Of a stretch of 64,000 nt of DNA, positions 12,341 to 26,219 are shown one piece after another. Location: positions 22,906,125-22,970,124 of the forward strand of contig CM072885.1 of NCBI GenBank assembly GCA_037013685.1, given 5' to 3'. The notes beneath the pieces were generated by a model, which saw only the letters and a program-made list of their open reading frames with translations, ran no database searches and was not told the DNA's origin. The translations under genes and the position numbers were made by a program. Within the stretch, counting starts at the first letter, position 1. The number at the start of each line of letters is the position of its first letter. The stretch comes from Acridotheres tristis (lineage: Eukaryota > Chordata > Aves > Passeriformes > Sturnidae).

Positions 12341-15300
12341 GACTTTTTCCTGTGTGTGATTCCACTAGCCAAAGATTTCTCAACCAATTCTTTCTGTTAA
12401 ATGGAGATAAAATGTGTCTAGGGAATGCATCAGTTTGCCGCATAAGCAGTGCAGAAATCTGCTGAAATAGTTTGGGAGCCACAGCAGCCTGTATATATAC
12501 AGGAAAATGGAGAAACTGTTTGCATGCATGATTTCACCTATCTTCCAATATCATATGTGTTTGCTAAGAACTCTGTCCTCTATCATTGTCCCCAGATGGG
12601 TAAACCCAGACTTTCTGGTCAGTTGAAAGACATGGATTTGGCTGTTTTAGCATATTAATGGGATTGAGGGTCATACTGTAATTTTTACAAAACTTGCAGT
12701 TCTCTCAACATAAGCATCAAGGAGTGGGGCATTTGACGATGTGTAATCTGAATGGACAAATTAGGGACAAGAGGAGTATTCATCAGGCTTTGACGGCATC
12801 ACACACTGTGATGAACTGTGAAACCCAACCTGTGTTTATCGCTACTTAATAGTGATTTTATTTCATTCCTGCCTGCTCAAATAAATATTAATATTTTTGT
12901 AGGCTGATTTTACTTGGAGAACAGGGTTGCACTAGTAACCAAGTCAGTTTAACCTTGGGATTATATTTGCACGTGCTTGTTTAGCAAGCAGCCTTTCTGT
13001 GTATTCACACATCCTCTCTATTCAATCTTTTCCAGCCCTAAAAATGTTAAATATATTTGCTTTGTGAAAGTTTGATCCAGATAGTGATGAAATAGTTATC
13101 AGGCAGAGTAAAAAAATGAAATATTTGTGTTTTCAGACAATTAGCCTTCTTCAGGGGGGAGAATTAACTTCTGTACTACAGTGTAAAATAGCCTGCTCTC
13201 ATACATATTCATGGATTTGAGCACTTGATCCTGCAGACTGCTTTGCATTAACAGCTCGCAATGAAGTCAGTGGAAACTGAAAGACATTAGAGAGCTCAGA
13301 TATGCAATATTTAGGATATGGTTGAGTTTTGAATATTGATATATGCAACCTGAGTACAGGAGTTTAATATCCTACAGCAGGCTGCATCCTCTGTCAGCAA
13401 GGATGCATCCTCCTGTCAATTAGGTTCACTTCTATTATGCATCATATGTGAAAGAAAACACATGATCACATACAAACACATGATTACACATCTGTAAGAA
13501 CAGACACATTTTTGGCTGCTTTACATGTCATTTAAGTCTTTTGTCAATAGCTTATGGTCTCTTTCACAGACTCTGTTTTAATGTGGTTTGCAAATTTGCA
13601 GCTGTGTTAGGCCAAGGTAATACAACAACTCAACATTTTGTGGTTTCCTAGGTTAGATTTCTGAGAAATTTGGAAATCCTGCTTTCCAAGTGCGACAAAA
13701 TCTCCAGAAACTATATAACCTTCTGCGTATTAACAAATTAAGAAAAGAGCACATGGATAAAATGTTACTTTTCTCAAGTCCTTTTGCTAACCTTTTTCCT
13801 TGAAGGCTTTGCTTCTGTCCTGCAAAAGTCACCTGGAATTTTAGGAAAGGATATTGTATTATGGATACTTATTTCTTAGGATCTAATAGAAGAAATCCAA
13901 AATTTCTCCACAGGAAAAGAACCCAAATCCTGGACCTCAAGGTCAGACTAACATTCTGTGTTGGCAGGTGCTGAAAAGATTTCTGTAATCCCTGGTTGAA
14001 GAAAGGGGAAAGGAGTCTTCAAACTCAGTAAATTATTTTCTGGAATGGAAGGCTTCTGTTAGAGGTTTGAGAATGGGGAAATAATCAAGATGACTGCCTT
14101 ATGCTCAATCTGTCAAAAATGTTCATCTTTTTCAACCGAATCTTTTCACAGTGTTCTGCATGCTCTGAAATGGGTTCAGCTAATACAAAAGGAAAATGCT
14201 GTTGAATGCATATGCTAGTTTGTGCCTGTGAGCAGTTATTTCAAAAGAACTTCACCAGACCTCCATTAACCACCTTTCAAAATTCATACTGCAGGCCTCT
14301 GAAGAAAGTCACTTGTTCATGTTTCAGCTATAAAAATAAATTTATTCAATACAGAACACAGGTAGAAAATAATAAAAAGAACTGCTTCCAGTCTAGTTGT
14401 GTAATTCATACCACATCTTTGAGTAGCAGCAGAAGTTTAGGTCAAGAATATGTCTCATCAGAGACCAAATGCCATTTTAATGTCAATTGGTCTGATTATT
14501 TCCACCTGCTCCTTTCCTTTATGCTTATCTCTTCATATAATTTGCCCATCTTATGAAAGATCTTGCACATTCTACCTAAATACTTATCTTTACTGCTTTG
14601 TAAACATGTCTTCTCAAAACATCAACTGGATATGCTGATGTTTAAATTCATATGTACACATATCTATAAATATGCAAACACATTACAGCCTAATGGCCTT
14701 TCTAAGTGCTGTCATACGCGTCCTCAGGCAATCCTGTGATTGTCTGGCAGGACTATCTGACCCTACGTTTACACACACACATATATATATATATCTCTAA
14801 TACATTATATATACATTTATGTACAATATATTTAAGAAATACACATATATATGTATAATATATTATGTAAATATACATTATATATGATATATTTAAGAAA
14901 TGGACATCAGGCAATCACAGATCAATGTGAAAATATGTGGGTTATGTGGTTTAACAAAATGGCAGCTCCCTGTCATAAAATGTTGGCCAAAATGAAGCGG
15001 TGTCCTCATGTGGAGAAGGGTCTCCTGGTCTAGTGTTCTGGGTAAAATGACAGGGGTGGCTGGTTCAGGCAGTCATGACAGACAATGTGAGCAGGGGAAA
15101 GGGGGTGACTGCTGGAACAAATGGGTGTGAGCTTGGTAGGAGTGGGTTGGACTTCTCTCAGACACTGGCGACAGGGCACCATCACTTCTTGCCCAGTCAT
15201 CAGTGGTATCTGTCCTACTGGCCAACATGCAGAGAAAACCAGGAAAATATCCAGAATAGGAAAAAGATTTTTAGGGTTTTTTCTTTTTCTAAAAAAGCTA

Positions 15301-17080
15301 CATTTTGGTTGAAGCTTGCAAGATCTTCTATATCATGAAACATTCTTATCTTTATCACAATTCAGTTTGCTTTCTCCCTCTTTCAATAATTCCATAAGCT
15401 GTCCAGTTTTGAATAACATTTTACGAGGTTCAGGGTTGAACCAGAATAAGTGTATTAAAGTATTTATTATGTTTACTCCAGATATAAAATACATTACTCA
15501 CTTATCACAATAAAATCATTGCTCAGTAATGTGAAAATTTTTGAAGTCTGAAATAATAGACACTTCTGACATTTTTTGTGGAAGCAGAAATATTTTAAAA
15601 TAATTTCTGTTCTTTCACATTTGCATCACTTGCAACAGTGATGTAAGAAAGTAATGAAATTATCAACAAATAAAATATGCTTACATATTTTCATATCCCG
15701 AGGCTGTGACACATTCACTTTAATTTTTGGTTTTTGTATATAATTGTATATTTAGATTGCATACTATATTTTTTAACCATATCTCCCTCTAAAAACAAAT
15801 GTCCTGGAATTCTAAGACTAATAATATTTCTGACTTCTGTGTGTGATGCCATTAAAATTTATTCTCATTAAGCCAGCTACAGAACCAGGTTTTATTATAT
15901 AAGCTCAGCTTTACAGCAAAAAAACCCAAAATTTGAAGCCAACCTAGCAAACTCTACCTAACTGTTTGTCATGCAGCTTATTCCCTCATTACAAAAATAT
16001 ATTAATGACTAGTTTGTGGTAAGTTTAGCACCTCAGGCCTTTGCATTACATTAGGAACTCCCTTTTTATATTTTGTGGATTTGCTAAGAATTTTGTAATG
16101 TTGCCTTTTAGTGTACTTATTATAAATAGATTACCTAGTTTTCAGCTGAATTTTAGAATCCCAGAAAAGACACATGAAGTTTTGAAATGCTGGGGATTTT
16201 TTAGAAAAGATAGAAAATCTGAAACTCAAATGCCAGATTTATTATACATTATTCTTATGTCACAGCATGTCTGAAATAGTTCTTAAAATTATTTGTCATG
16301 CTTTAATGCCTTTCAAAAAATTAACTACTCATTGCTTTTTATCCCTTCTACAAACACTGCATGTTATCTGTTACTCAGTTATATAATTTTAGAATCTATT
16401 ATACATCATTTTACCTCTTACAGCATGTTGGTTTGGCCTACTTTTAAGAAGTACTTGGCTGCTACCAAAAATAGTATTGAATGTTTTCTTTATGTTCTCA
16501 ATAAATCTGCTAATCTGCAAAATCAAGTGACAAGAAAGAAGAGCATTCTAATACGATACCGTTGATATCTTTCTCAGGTAGCATTTTGCTACTGGAGTAT
16601 CTATGTTCTAAACACAAATACAAGGCTCATTTATGCTTGTACTATACCACCAACCACAATGAACTCTCAAAAGCATGATAAAAGCCTCTTTCATGGAAGA
16701 GAATAAGGAAACATTAGGAAACACATGATGAAACGCTCATCAATTCAGCCTAATCAGACCCAAAACACAGACACTGATGCATTTCCTCATGTACAAATAT
16801 GAGAAGAGAACTGCCTCAGACACTCTTTGCAAGTCCTCTCTATTTGGATGGGGGAGAAGGTCTTGGGCAGCACCAGCTTGCCCAGGCTTTGAGGGAGAGG
16901 GGAGTCCCTCTTGGGCATCCAGAAATTTTCTCTTGTGTCTTGTTATGAACAGCTCAGCTAACAGTAATACAGATTCATGCACCACTTGGAAGGCCTAAAG
17001 GAATCAAAGTTTGTTGCTTTAGAGAAGTCTCTAAAAAAAGAATCTGAAATTTACAGATAAGGGAGATAGACAAATGAGAG
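12341..17080. other. AT-rich non-coding stretch with TA-rich microsatellite
   Basis: No gene is recognised. Open frames of 60-116 codons (for example 14206-14556) have no recognisable domain or splice context. A TA/CA-rich block lies at 14770-14890. Two patches are less AT-rich than their surroundings, about 14927-15240 and 16840-17000. They may be decayed repeats, but I cannot assign them. Confidence 0.55.
14770..14890. repeat. (CA)n/(TA)n-rich low-complexity block
   Basis: A short ACACACAC run passes into repeated ATATAT and TATATATAC motifs, with two copies of TATATTTAAGAAAT nearby (about 14827 and 14888). It is a simple repeat with no coding content. Confidence 0.7.
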
Positions 17081-18359
17081 TGTGCTAGTTTCACCTGAGG
17101 AAGGACAGACTCGTAGGTTTCTCTTTATGAGAAAAGCCTCCTCTGAGTCTGATGGGACCAATTGAAGGCTGGTTTGGTTATTGACAGCGTGAAGAACCAA
17201 TTGGAGAAAGTTAGTTCACTCCATGAACACACATTTTGAAGGAGGTAATCTGGAACTGAGGGCCCTTTTCTCTTCGGGTAGCAGTGCAGGTAGCAGGGCC
17301 CAGGCCTGGCTCCATTGCAGGCCTGCGGGCCTGGCAGGGGGCAGGGCCGGGCCCCCCTGTGTGGGGACTGGAAGGGCCCAGCAGGGAGGAGGGGTGGCCA
17401 TCAACAGTGGCCAGGGAGACTCAGGCTGATTTAAGATCCCAGCCGCTTTCCCCCGCTTCTTTTCCAGCGTGGTCGGGTTTCCAAGATCCTGGCAAAGCTC
17501 CGGCATTGTAGCCTTGGTTTTCTTCTTTTCCCTGTGCAAAATCTTAACTCCTTCAATGCTCAGATAAGACTTGCAGACTTTTCAATCCTTCCCGGGATGA
17601 GAAGGGAAAAAAGGAGACATTCTGAAGTCAGTAAAGCAAGAGCTAAGTTATTTTAGATGGAAGGAGAATGGGGAGATGCTGTGAAGATGACTGAAAAATC
17701 CTTTTGTACACTGTAGGGATGAACTGAGTTTATATTGAATATTCCTATAAACCATGGAGAAAAAGACATGGGGCTTTGGAGATGTTCCACTGCATAGATC
17801 ATTTGACCAAAAAAAGCACCTGTGTTGAGAATCTTTTGCCCCGAGGAAAGAAGGGTATATTGGTTTTCTGAGGATGAAGCATGAACAGAGAGAAAAGAGA
17901 TGAAGAGAACGTTTGCTTTGGAACAATTCATTCTTAAAAGTAATACCCCATGAGTTTAACATGGCCCATAGTCACAGCTTTGGGAAAGCTGTGAAGATGG
18001 GAGGAGCTTCGCGACTTCACAAGTTTTTTTCCCAGGTGGATGCAAATTGTGAAAATGGAACCATGAAAGGACTGTTTTCTTCTTCCTTGTGGAGAAATCC
18101 CTATAGCCAAACAAGAAGAAACTTCTCTCTCTGAAGCGAACTGAAAAAAGGACTATTTAAGTTGGGAACTGACTGAAGTATTTTTTTGTATGTTTATTTT
18201 GTTGTTATGAGGGTTGGGAGAGGGAAGCAAGGGGTAGTCTGAAAATCTTATTCTGAATTTGTTTTTTTTTTTCCTTCTTTGTGTAGTTAATAAATTTCTT
18301 TTTATACCCTTTTAAGTTTTAGCCTGCCTTGCTTCTTCTCCTGGTTCTGTCTCACAACA
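17081..18359 (+). mobile_element. Long solo LTR of an avian ERV
   Basis: The segment starts TGTGCTAGTTTCACC and ends CTCACAACA, giving TG...CA ends over about 1.28 kb. A TATA-like CTATTTAAG lies near 18151 and AATAAA at 18289-18294, followed by a T- and C-rich U5. No clean target duplication is seen: GAGAG (left) and GAAAA (right) agree at only three of five positions, so either end could be off by a few bases or the flanks have decayed. A GC-rich patch at 17290-17400 lies inside. Long LTRs of this kind occur in avian ERV1 and ERVL families. The 104-codon antisense frame at 17648-17962 is treated as incidental. Confidence 0.6.
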
Positions 18360-18400
18360 GAAAATTAGTATATTTAAATTGGCAAATCAAAACCATGACA

Positions 18401-18810
18401 GGGAGGGAGGGAGGGAGGGAGGGAGGGAGGGAGGGAGGGAGGAAAGGAAGGAAGGAAGGAAGGAAGGAAGGAAGGAAGGAAGGAAGGAAGGAAGGAAGGA
18501 AGGAAGGAAGGAAGGAAGGAAGGAAGGAAGGAAGGAAGGAAGGAAGGAAGGAAGGAAGGAAGGAAGGAAGGAAGGAAGGAAGGAAGGAAGGAAGGAAGGA
18601 AGGAAGGAAGGAAGGAAGGAAGGAAGGAAGGAAGGAAGGAAGGAAGGAAGGAAGGAAGGAAGGAAGGAAGGAAGGAAGGAAGGAAGGAAGGAAGGAAGGA
18701 AGGAAGGAAGGAAGGAAGGAAGGAAGGAAGGAAGGAAGGAAGGAAGGAAGGAAGGAAGGAAGGAAGGAAGGAAGGAAGGAAGGAAGGAAGGAAGGAAGGA
18801 AGGAAGGAGA
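18401..18810 (+). repeat. (GGGA)n then (GGAA)n tetranucleotide microsatellite
   Basis: About ten GGGA units (18401-18442) pass directly into about 92 near-perfect GGAA units (18443-18810). Open frames of 154-168 codons across it (repeating Lys-Glu-Gly-Arg) are artefacts of the repeat. The array begins about 42 bp after the preceding LTR ends. An array this long and pure is probably highly variable in length between individuals. Confidence 0.97.
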
Positions 18811-21800
18811 GAGAAACAGACTTCTGAGTACGTAACTCCGTGAGTGATCTGGGATTATATTGCTTTTTGTTCTATGACATTAAAACAACTGGGACCATAT
18901 CTGCCAATCTGGTGTAATAAGTAATTTACCTGTTACTCCAGTTACAATAAATGTAACTCAAGAGAAAAACAAAGCATGCCGCTGACTAACCTCAAGGTTA
19001 ATTCCAGGTTTTTTTAGCTTCTCTAGCTCAGTTAAAATAATAGAATAAACAAAGCATCCATTACCATTATCTAAATATTTTAAGCTCTTATTCATATGTG
19101 GCACGTAAAGAAAGGCATCCAGTAGAAAATTACTTGGAGAACAGAATGTTAAATTGTTGCAAAAATAATTTTTAAACTCTTTAAAATCTTCATCTTCATC
19201 TGTTTTCTAAATCTGAAAATTAATGTCGTTTCTAATCTGAAAGATTCTCAAGTGAGAATATCCAGCTGGGCTTGTATTTCCATAAGTAATTTTTGTTCTA
19301 TGATAAGGTAGTAAATAAACAAGTGCTACAAATTTCCAACAAGCATATATCTGACATTTTAAACCAGCTTGAATAGCACCTACTGGGAATAATCAAAATC
19401 ATTAAACAATTAGACATAAAAAGCAGTGCATTTTGGGCCAGTTTTAGTATACCTCGGGTAGTGGGATAAAATATTAGACTCAAGACCCAAGTGATTCTAG
19501 TCTACTGGGAAGTGTAATAATGGTCCTGAAATGCACAATGCCTAGAGCAGATTATTGTCATTATAATTTAGAATTCATGCAGAAAAACAATGGAGTCTCA
19601 CTAGACTCTTTTGATAACATTAGAATCAGAAAGTTAAATCTGAAAAAAGAAATCTACGCTAATTTTGCAGTAAAGTGTAAAAGCTTCATTCATTGTCAGA
19701 TCTCCCTTTGACTTTCTCTTGATACCAGCTTAGTTGTGATTTTTTGTCAAACAGAAAAGCTTCTGTTCTGGGCAATCACAGAGCAGTTAGTTGACAACAG
19801 GAGCAGAATCTGAAGATTTGCACAGTCCTTTATGGAAGAATAGCTCAGAGATGTTTGTATTGTCACTGGTTATTTTTTCAAAAATAGTACTTTAATCAAT
19901 GCAAATATACTTAGCAAGTTCTTTTAGAACAGAATGCTTTGTGGCTCATATTGTTTACTGCCTTTAGTCAAAATTCTGGATGGAAGCCCTGAAGTACTGT
20001 CTTCCATGTGATGCAAAAGGAAATAAGAGTCAGCTAATATTGTTTAGCTCTTCTTTACAGGCCTACCAAAAATATCTACAAGATTTTGCTTTTTTGCTGC
20101 AAATGGATTCCAAGAATTGGTCAAAGTGGTTACCTCTTTACACTTGCCATGAAAGATAGCAGCAAATCGTGTTGTGAAATACTGAGAATATTTTTGTAGT
20201 TGTTATCTGTATTTCATAACAACAATAGCAATTTGCATGCACATAGTTTTCCACAGACTCTGAACTACTGATAGAATTAATCAGCCGTGCATTCTCTTAT
20301 AAGAAATAGTCTAACCGTTTGTGAGACTAGACTTGCTGAAATAAAACTTTTCTGGAATTGGATACTTGGACTTTTAAGAATGAGTCATAAAGATTTTACC
20401 ACTGTAGAAGTATTAGGATAATAAAATAAATAATTAAAAATAACTTGTCTTGCATCATGCTGTCCTGAAGCAATGTTTTGGAATTTGGTATGTCTTACTG
20501 AGGAAAATGAAAGGTGCCTTTAGAAAAAGCTATTATATTGTTAAAAATTATAATTTTTTATGTATTGACAGAATTACATAAGAGATGTTCACAGAAAATT
20601 ATACATTCATATTTTTCATTAAGACAGGCTTAACTGTATTTTTTCTTCTATATAGTGCCTTATCTTTCAGTAGAAGAATCCTGTTGCATTTCTGTAAATT
20701 TCTTTAAAACAGTCTTTTGAAACTATTTCCAAAAGACAGAAATTACAATTTGCAAAGAAGACTTGTGTAGAAGTAAACAGCAGAAATTATAAGAAAGAAC
20801 ATTAATATATTGCTGACTGAGCTAATAAGAATTTTCAACTATCAGAAGAATTAGATATATATTGTGAAGGGAAAATGAATATAAATGTCTGTTCCTCATA
20901 TTTAGTATAAAAAGACAGTCTATTGCATATCTCCAAACACTGCAGCAAGAAGGTAGAGCTTTGATGTCAGATTTTCTAACTGTAGCATCTGATCATATAG
21001 ATTTCCCCAGCTTAACTTGGTGAAAACATACCTCCATTCATCCATGTCAAACAAAACATCTGTCAGCATTGCTGCTGCTTTGGTTAGAGAACAATGTTGC
21101 TCCTCCACTAAATTATGTTTCCTTCATTAATGAGAGAATTTCCAGAAAGGTAGGCTGTCTATATGCGTTTGTAATCATCACTTCAGTGAGGTCATATCTA
21201 TAAAGTTTGAAAAACAATTTTCATTGAAATGACAAGTACATTTGGGTAATCTCTGTGAATTTTAGTGCAGATCTATGAATTGGGAAAATGTCTGAACTGG
21301 AACAACGTTGTCCTGCATTTTCTGTTGGGAGGAGAGGCATCTTGCAAGTTGAAGTTTTCCTGTCTAAGAAAGTGGTCTTTCACTTTATAAAAAGCATTAG
21401 GAAAATTAATCTTGCAAGAAACCCTTCAAGGAGAAAATACTTGATTCTATTATTTACAAGGATTTATATGATTGAGTTCATAGTTAAGTACTAGAAATAT
21501 ACATTGGACATTTGCAATTTTAAAATTATTTATGAGGAAATTACCGGCAAAGATTGTGATACACATGTATATATATACACACACAGAGGTATGAATCTAT
21601 ACTATTCAGAAAAATTCTCATTTTCAGGCCAAACATTGGAAACTATAGACTTCATTGTCGTTTGTGAGTTCTAGTCAGCAAATTTTGTAGCAGAATGAAC
21701 TTAGGACCAGGAAAAAAGTCTCTATAGAAACCTCTGCACTGAGGGGCATTCACTATCTGTGATCAGCCCTACCAATTCATCTATAGTCAAGAGTCGCCTG

Positions 21801-24800
21801 CCAAACTTCAGTTCATTCCTGCAGGCCTCATTTCATCTCAAGGTAAGCCAAAGCTTGGGGGAAAAATTGTCTATCTCAGCCTGGCACGTGTTTTGGACTC
21901 AGCAAGAAACTGAAATTGAGCCCTGGAGCTAGGAGACAGTCTTATGAAGCAATCTGTGAAAATAGTATCCTCTCCACATTATTATACCTCTATGTCAACT
22001 GGTTTTAAAAGACCTGAGCACGCATTACCATACCAATAGGTATTCCTCCCAGCATTTCCAAACTGACTTTTATTTCAGTCCACTAAAAGAGTAGGTTCTG
22101 CCTCCATGTTCAGAACTGGATCCAGTGTATTGCAGAAGATAAGTGGCCAAACATGGGTTTTGCCTACTTCTGATACAAGCTAATCACTGCCAGCATTGCA
22201 CAGCTGTTACTGCATAGCTTATGAAAGCAAGTTACAGTAAATTTAGCTTTCTTTACGCAGTAAAATTGCAAATAGGGTTTAGTATTCTGAAACAAGATCC
22301 TTGGAAAAAAGTGGTTTGATACATGAACCAAGAGAAAAAGCTAGGTTTTTTTTTCTGGTAACTGGAAATGAAAGGTCTAGAAATGTTTTGTTTTGACATG
22401 CAGAATTAAAAATTTAGCAATAACCAATGAAGAATAAAAATAAACAGGAAGTAGATAGTTCTACAGGAACCTTTCTTATCATATTTCCATGTTAATAATG
22501 GTCAATAAATAAAAATATAAAGTAGACTTTCACAAGGGAAAGTTTTCAACAATGTTTCAATTTTAACTGGCAAATACTCAGAGGCAATCAAATATTCACC
22601 GGGATAAATTTCTATTTCAGTTGCATGCAACAGAATATATCCCGTATTATTAAAACTCAGTTGAACTAAAGGATTGAATTTACCTGAAAGAAAGGGACAG
22701 CTGATATTCTAATACTGCTTTTTCTCTTTTCTAAAGAAATTAACAGTCTTGAATTTCTGAAGTCATTATTTATTTGTTTGTTTTTGATAGTTTTTTGTTT
22801 GTTTCACATTTGAGTTTAATGAGAAAGCTTTATTAATCCCAGCAAGATGAAGAGCTGAACTAACATAATTTCATTGCTAGGATAGTATTTGCTCTCCTTC
22901 AATGATCTGTATCAGCCCTTCTTCTCTTTCCTTCTTACTTAGTACTGCCACAATGGTTGCTATCAACATGGGCATGTGATTTTCTGAAATTATTCACCTG
23001 AGACAATAAAGCAGATATCTGAATAAATGCAGTAGAAGCCTTTGTTTCAGTTTGTTTTTTTCATCATAGAAACATTACACAGGTTCTTCTGCTTGAAGAT
23101 CCATTGTCTAGCTATGCCTTCTGCTGTTGTTGTGGATGTCTCTGCTCCTGTGCTTGACTTATCAGAAAAAAAGATCTTAAAGATTATACATTCATATATC
23201 TCATTGCCAGCACCCAGCTTAATACATCTCAGCTTTAACAAGGTCTGCATAAATCTCTCTATGCCTAGGTTTTCTGCTTCTGAAAGTTTCAGCCATACAG
23301 TAACACCCAAAAAGCTGACCTCAGATCATCAGATCTCTGTCTGTCCTTTGGAAAACATGGATGTTTTCTGCTACCATTCAGTTTGGTATCTAATCAGGGA
23401 CAGGCAATAGCTCTTATTTAAATGCCTTTAGTTATTTACACTACAGCATTATTTTGAAAGTCATTGACTGACATTAAAAATAGATAATCGTAAGGATAAG
23501 TAATTGAACACAAAATGGAAAACATAAGCATGACAGTGATACCCATCAGTTATCCTTCACAGATATATGCTGAGCTCTTCCTTTCTCACTCCCCCCAAAG
23601 AACCCTAAAGAGAACTAGAAAATTTGCAGAGGATTAAAACAGATGACCAAAAGTGCAGAAGCACAAGTGAAAATTTCACAACCTTCAACCTTAGAAAAGT
23701 GAAAATGGAAAAGAGAACATATGAAATGGCATTGCGTATGATTATGCTGTTGTCTTTGATCCTATTTAGAACACACTTTTGAAGTGAAACTCCTGATTAT
23801 CAGCATTTTTTGTACTTGAAATTTAGGAAGGCTTCTGTTTCTGTTTGCAGGTCCAGCCAGTAGCAGGACTGAGTGTGAATTTCACATGGGCAGATTCACA
23901 TGTGCAGGTGCACACACACACACATATGCACATAGAGGACTCAGGTTCACTAGTTAAATATACACACAACTCAGTCTGTAGCTGCTGTCACTTAGACTTT
24001 CCAACTCATGCACACATAGAAAAGAGAGTGGCATTACAAAACAGAAGTAGTGAGGTTCAGTCATACAAGTGTACTGACCACTCATTTGCTCACATGGAAA
24101 AAAGCCTCCTCCCCTCTTCTTTGTTTTTCATAGTTGTACTTCTCTTCCATTCACCTTGATCCTTCCTTTCTCCATTCTTGTCTGCTCCTAAATAAAGAGT
24201 GTACATGTAATTAGGGTTTTTGTCCTGTGGTCTCAGTTTTGCTGCATCTTTATCCAAATTTGGTAGTACTGATGCTTGGTCATCTAAGCCTTACCTCATA
24301 TTACCAATACGGTTACTTAGGTGCTCCTCCCCCAAAGGGTTTCAATATTACTCACAATTATCTGTGAATCTTGGCCATTTCTCACATGCCTCCTCCCTAG
24401 CCATCTGTGCAATTCAGCCATTCCTCACAGCACTAGCTGTAATTTCTGCCAGCTTCTCACTGTGTTATTTATGGTGTTCAGCAATTTCTCACGTCACGTT
24501 CTGTAGCTTCTCAGAGTCTGTTTGGATAGCTAAACTTCATGCCAGGGCTGCACATCTTAAAACTCAGCACCAACCATTTCACTTTATGGTTCTGCTCTTC
24601 TTAAATGACATTGCTTAGTAACATTGATGCAGCTGCTACAATCATTAAGTGCCACAGGAAAAGGAAAAAGAGAATTCACATGGTACGCTCTTGCACCTAT
24701 TGAGGGTGGTATGAGGTTCAGTTAACCACAGAGCAAAGAAACTTTTCCATAAAAATTAATTTAATTGAATGGAGGGGTAGATGTGAAGAGACTGAAGAAA

Positions 24801-25593
24801 TGCATGTCAGGACGAGAAACGTGTGCATGTATGGATGTGTTTGAGGTGAAAAATATTTTAAATTGTCAGTGCTAACAGACAGCAGCCATTTCATTTTTAA
24901 CTACAAAGGAGATCATCCTCACTAAATTGCAATAAATACAAAATGTTTTCCCATCATTAGCAAACCTGAAATAATTATGCAAGCCCTTTAAGCATTTATA
25001 AACATGCCTTTTAAATGGTAGTAGGGGAAAGGAGGTTTAACACACTATATTCTTTATTACATTCTCCAGTACAGACTCTAAGTTACTGTGTGATTCACAA
25101 CATATTAAGACATCTAAATATAGCTACATGAGTCTGGTGCTATATCTTCTTTTGTTAGACCTGAGTAACCTTTAATTTTTCAACAGGAAGCTTGGTCACT
25201 AAGTATACATTACCATATACCATTTCTAAATTTCCGAGGAGATGAAGACACCAATTAATACTTTAATGATTTTCTCACACTCGGTGTCTGAAATTGTCCT
25301 CATTGTTGGTCACAAACATAAAAAATTCTATCCACAATTTTCATCAATAACGATAAGCATTAAAGAGCGCTGTCATATATCTTACAAGAATATAAGATGA
25401 GATGTCAACATGGGAAGAATTAAAAAATTTTTATAGCTTCATGGTAATTTGCAACTCAAAATCAAAGCATTAAAACAAGATAAAAAAGGGTGGATATAAT
25501 TGATTTATAGTACCATTTTCCACAGATTCTCTTAACAAAAATTAAAAATTCTCCTAAGTCTAAGATGGAGCATGAGAAAGGGATGATGAATAC
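18811..25593. other. AT-rich non-coding stretch
   Basis: No gene, CR1 or LTR is recognised. The longest open frames are 122 codons (23042-23410) and 132 codons (24220-24618). Neither has a recognisable motif, and the second runs through a degenerate series of repeated TTCTCAC segments. A short ATATATATACACACACA tract lies near 21570 and a short CACACACACA tract near 23910. The rest looks like ordinary intergenic or intronic DNA. Confidence 0.6.
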
Positions 25594-25598
25594 TTGAC

Positions 25599-26214
25599 TG
25601 TGTTGGTTTGAAAGTAAAACCAGTGCGAGACTCCAAGTCAGTAATACAATTTAATAGGAGAAAAGAGAAAAAATAAAATACATGCAATAATATAAAAGAA
25701 ACAACCACCGACAAAGTCAGAAATACAACCTGACACCCTGTCAGTCAGGGTGTTGGTAGCAGTCCGTATAAATGGTGGCTGCAGTCCTCCTGGATGACAG
25801 ATGTGGTTCAGTTGAAGCAGTGCTCCTGTAGAAGGTGCAGTTTTCCTCCGAAGATCCAGCGATGATGTGGAAATGATCCGACTTTGCTCTGGGATCCAGT
25901 GGAAAGGGCTGCCTTGGTGTTCCAAACCTCATTTTTTATCTAGGTAGGAAAGGCTTGGCTCCTGCCCCTGGCTGGGGCATCTCCCAATGGGATGATGTAA
26001 TCTTATCAGTCACACAATAGGACTTAATGGCCCATTAACAGAAGATATCTTCTGGAGGAAGGATGGGTTGTGAAAAGATAACGATGATCATCCCCCGATC
26101 TTATCAGATGGCACATCAGCAGAGGATATCTCCCACAGAGATAAGGATCACCACCCCTCCTACATTTTAACAGATGGTGATAGAATACACATTTTTGCAT
26201 TGTACCCCAGGACA
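25599..26214 (-). mobile_element. Solo LTR on the minus strand, ERVL-like
   Basis: On the plus strand the element starts TGTGTTGGTTTG and ends CCAGGACA. On its own strand it begins TGTCCTGG and ends CCAACACA. A perfect 5-bp duplication, TTGAC, lies at 25594-25598 and 26215-26219. The minus-strand ATTAAA signal is at 25650-25655, about 50 bp from the 3' end. A hairpin of 8-bp perfect arms sits at 25733-25753. The body has repeated GATAAGAT/GATATCTTC-type segments. Open frames of up to 95 codons on the minus strand are incidental. No internal sequence adjoins it, so it is a solo LTR. Confidence 0.85.
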
Positions 26215-26219
26215 TTGAC

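Noticed and set aside
18329..18843. Open frames of 154 and 168 codons repeating Lys-Glu-Gly-Arg
   Set aside because: They are translations of the GGAA microsatellite; any frame through a stop-free tetranucleotide array stays open.
23042..23410. 122-codon open frame
   Set aside because: No recognised domain; antisense is also open. Length alone is not convincing in 64 kb scanned in six frames.
23851..23907. Possible small exon after TTTCTGTTTGCAG
   Set aside because: The candidate is only 57 bp and its donor would be GTGCAC, a poor splice site; it adjoins a CA-rich tract.
24220..24618. 132-codon open frame
   Set aside because: No recognised motif and no splice or promoter context. It runs over degenerate TTCTCAC repeats that keep the frame open.
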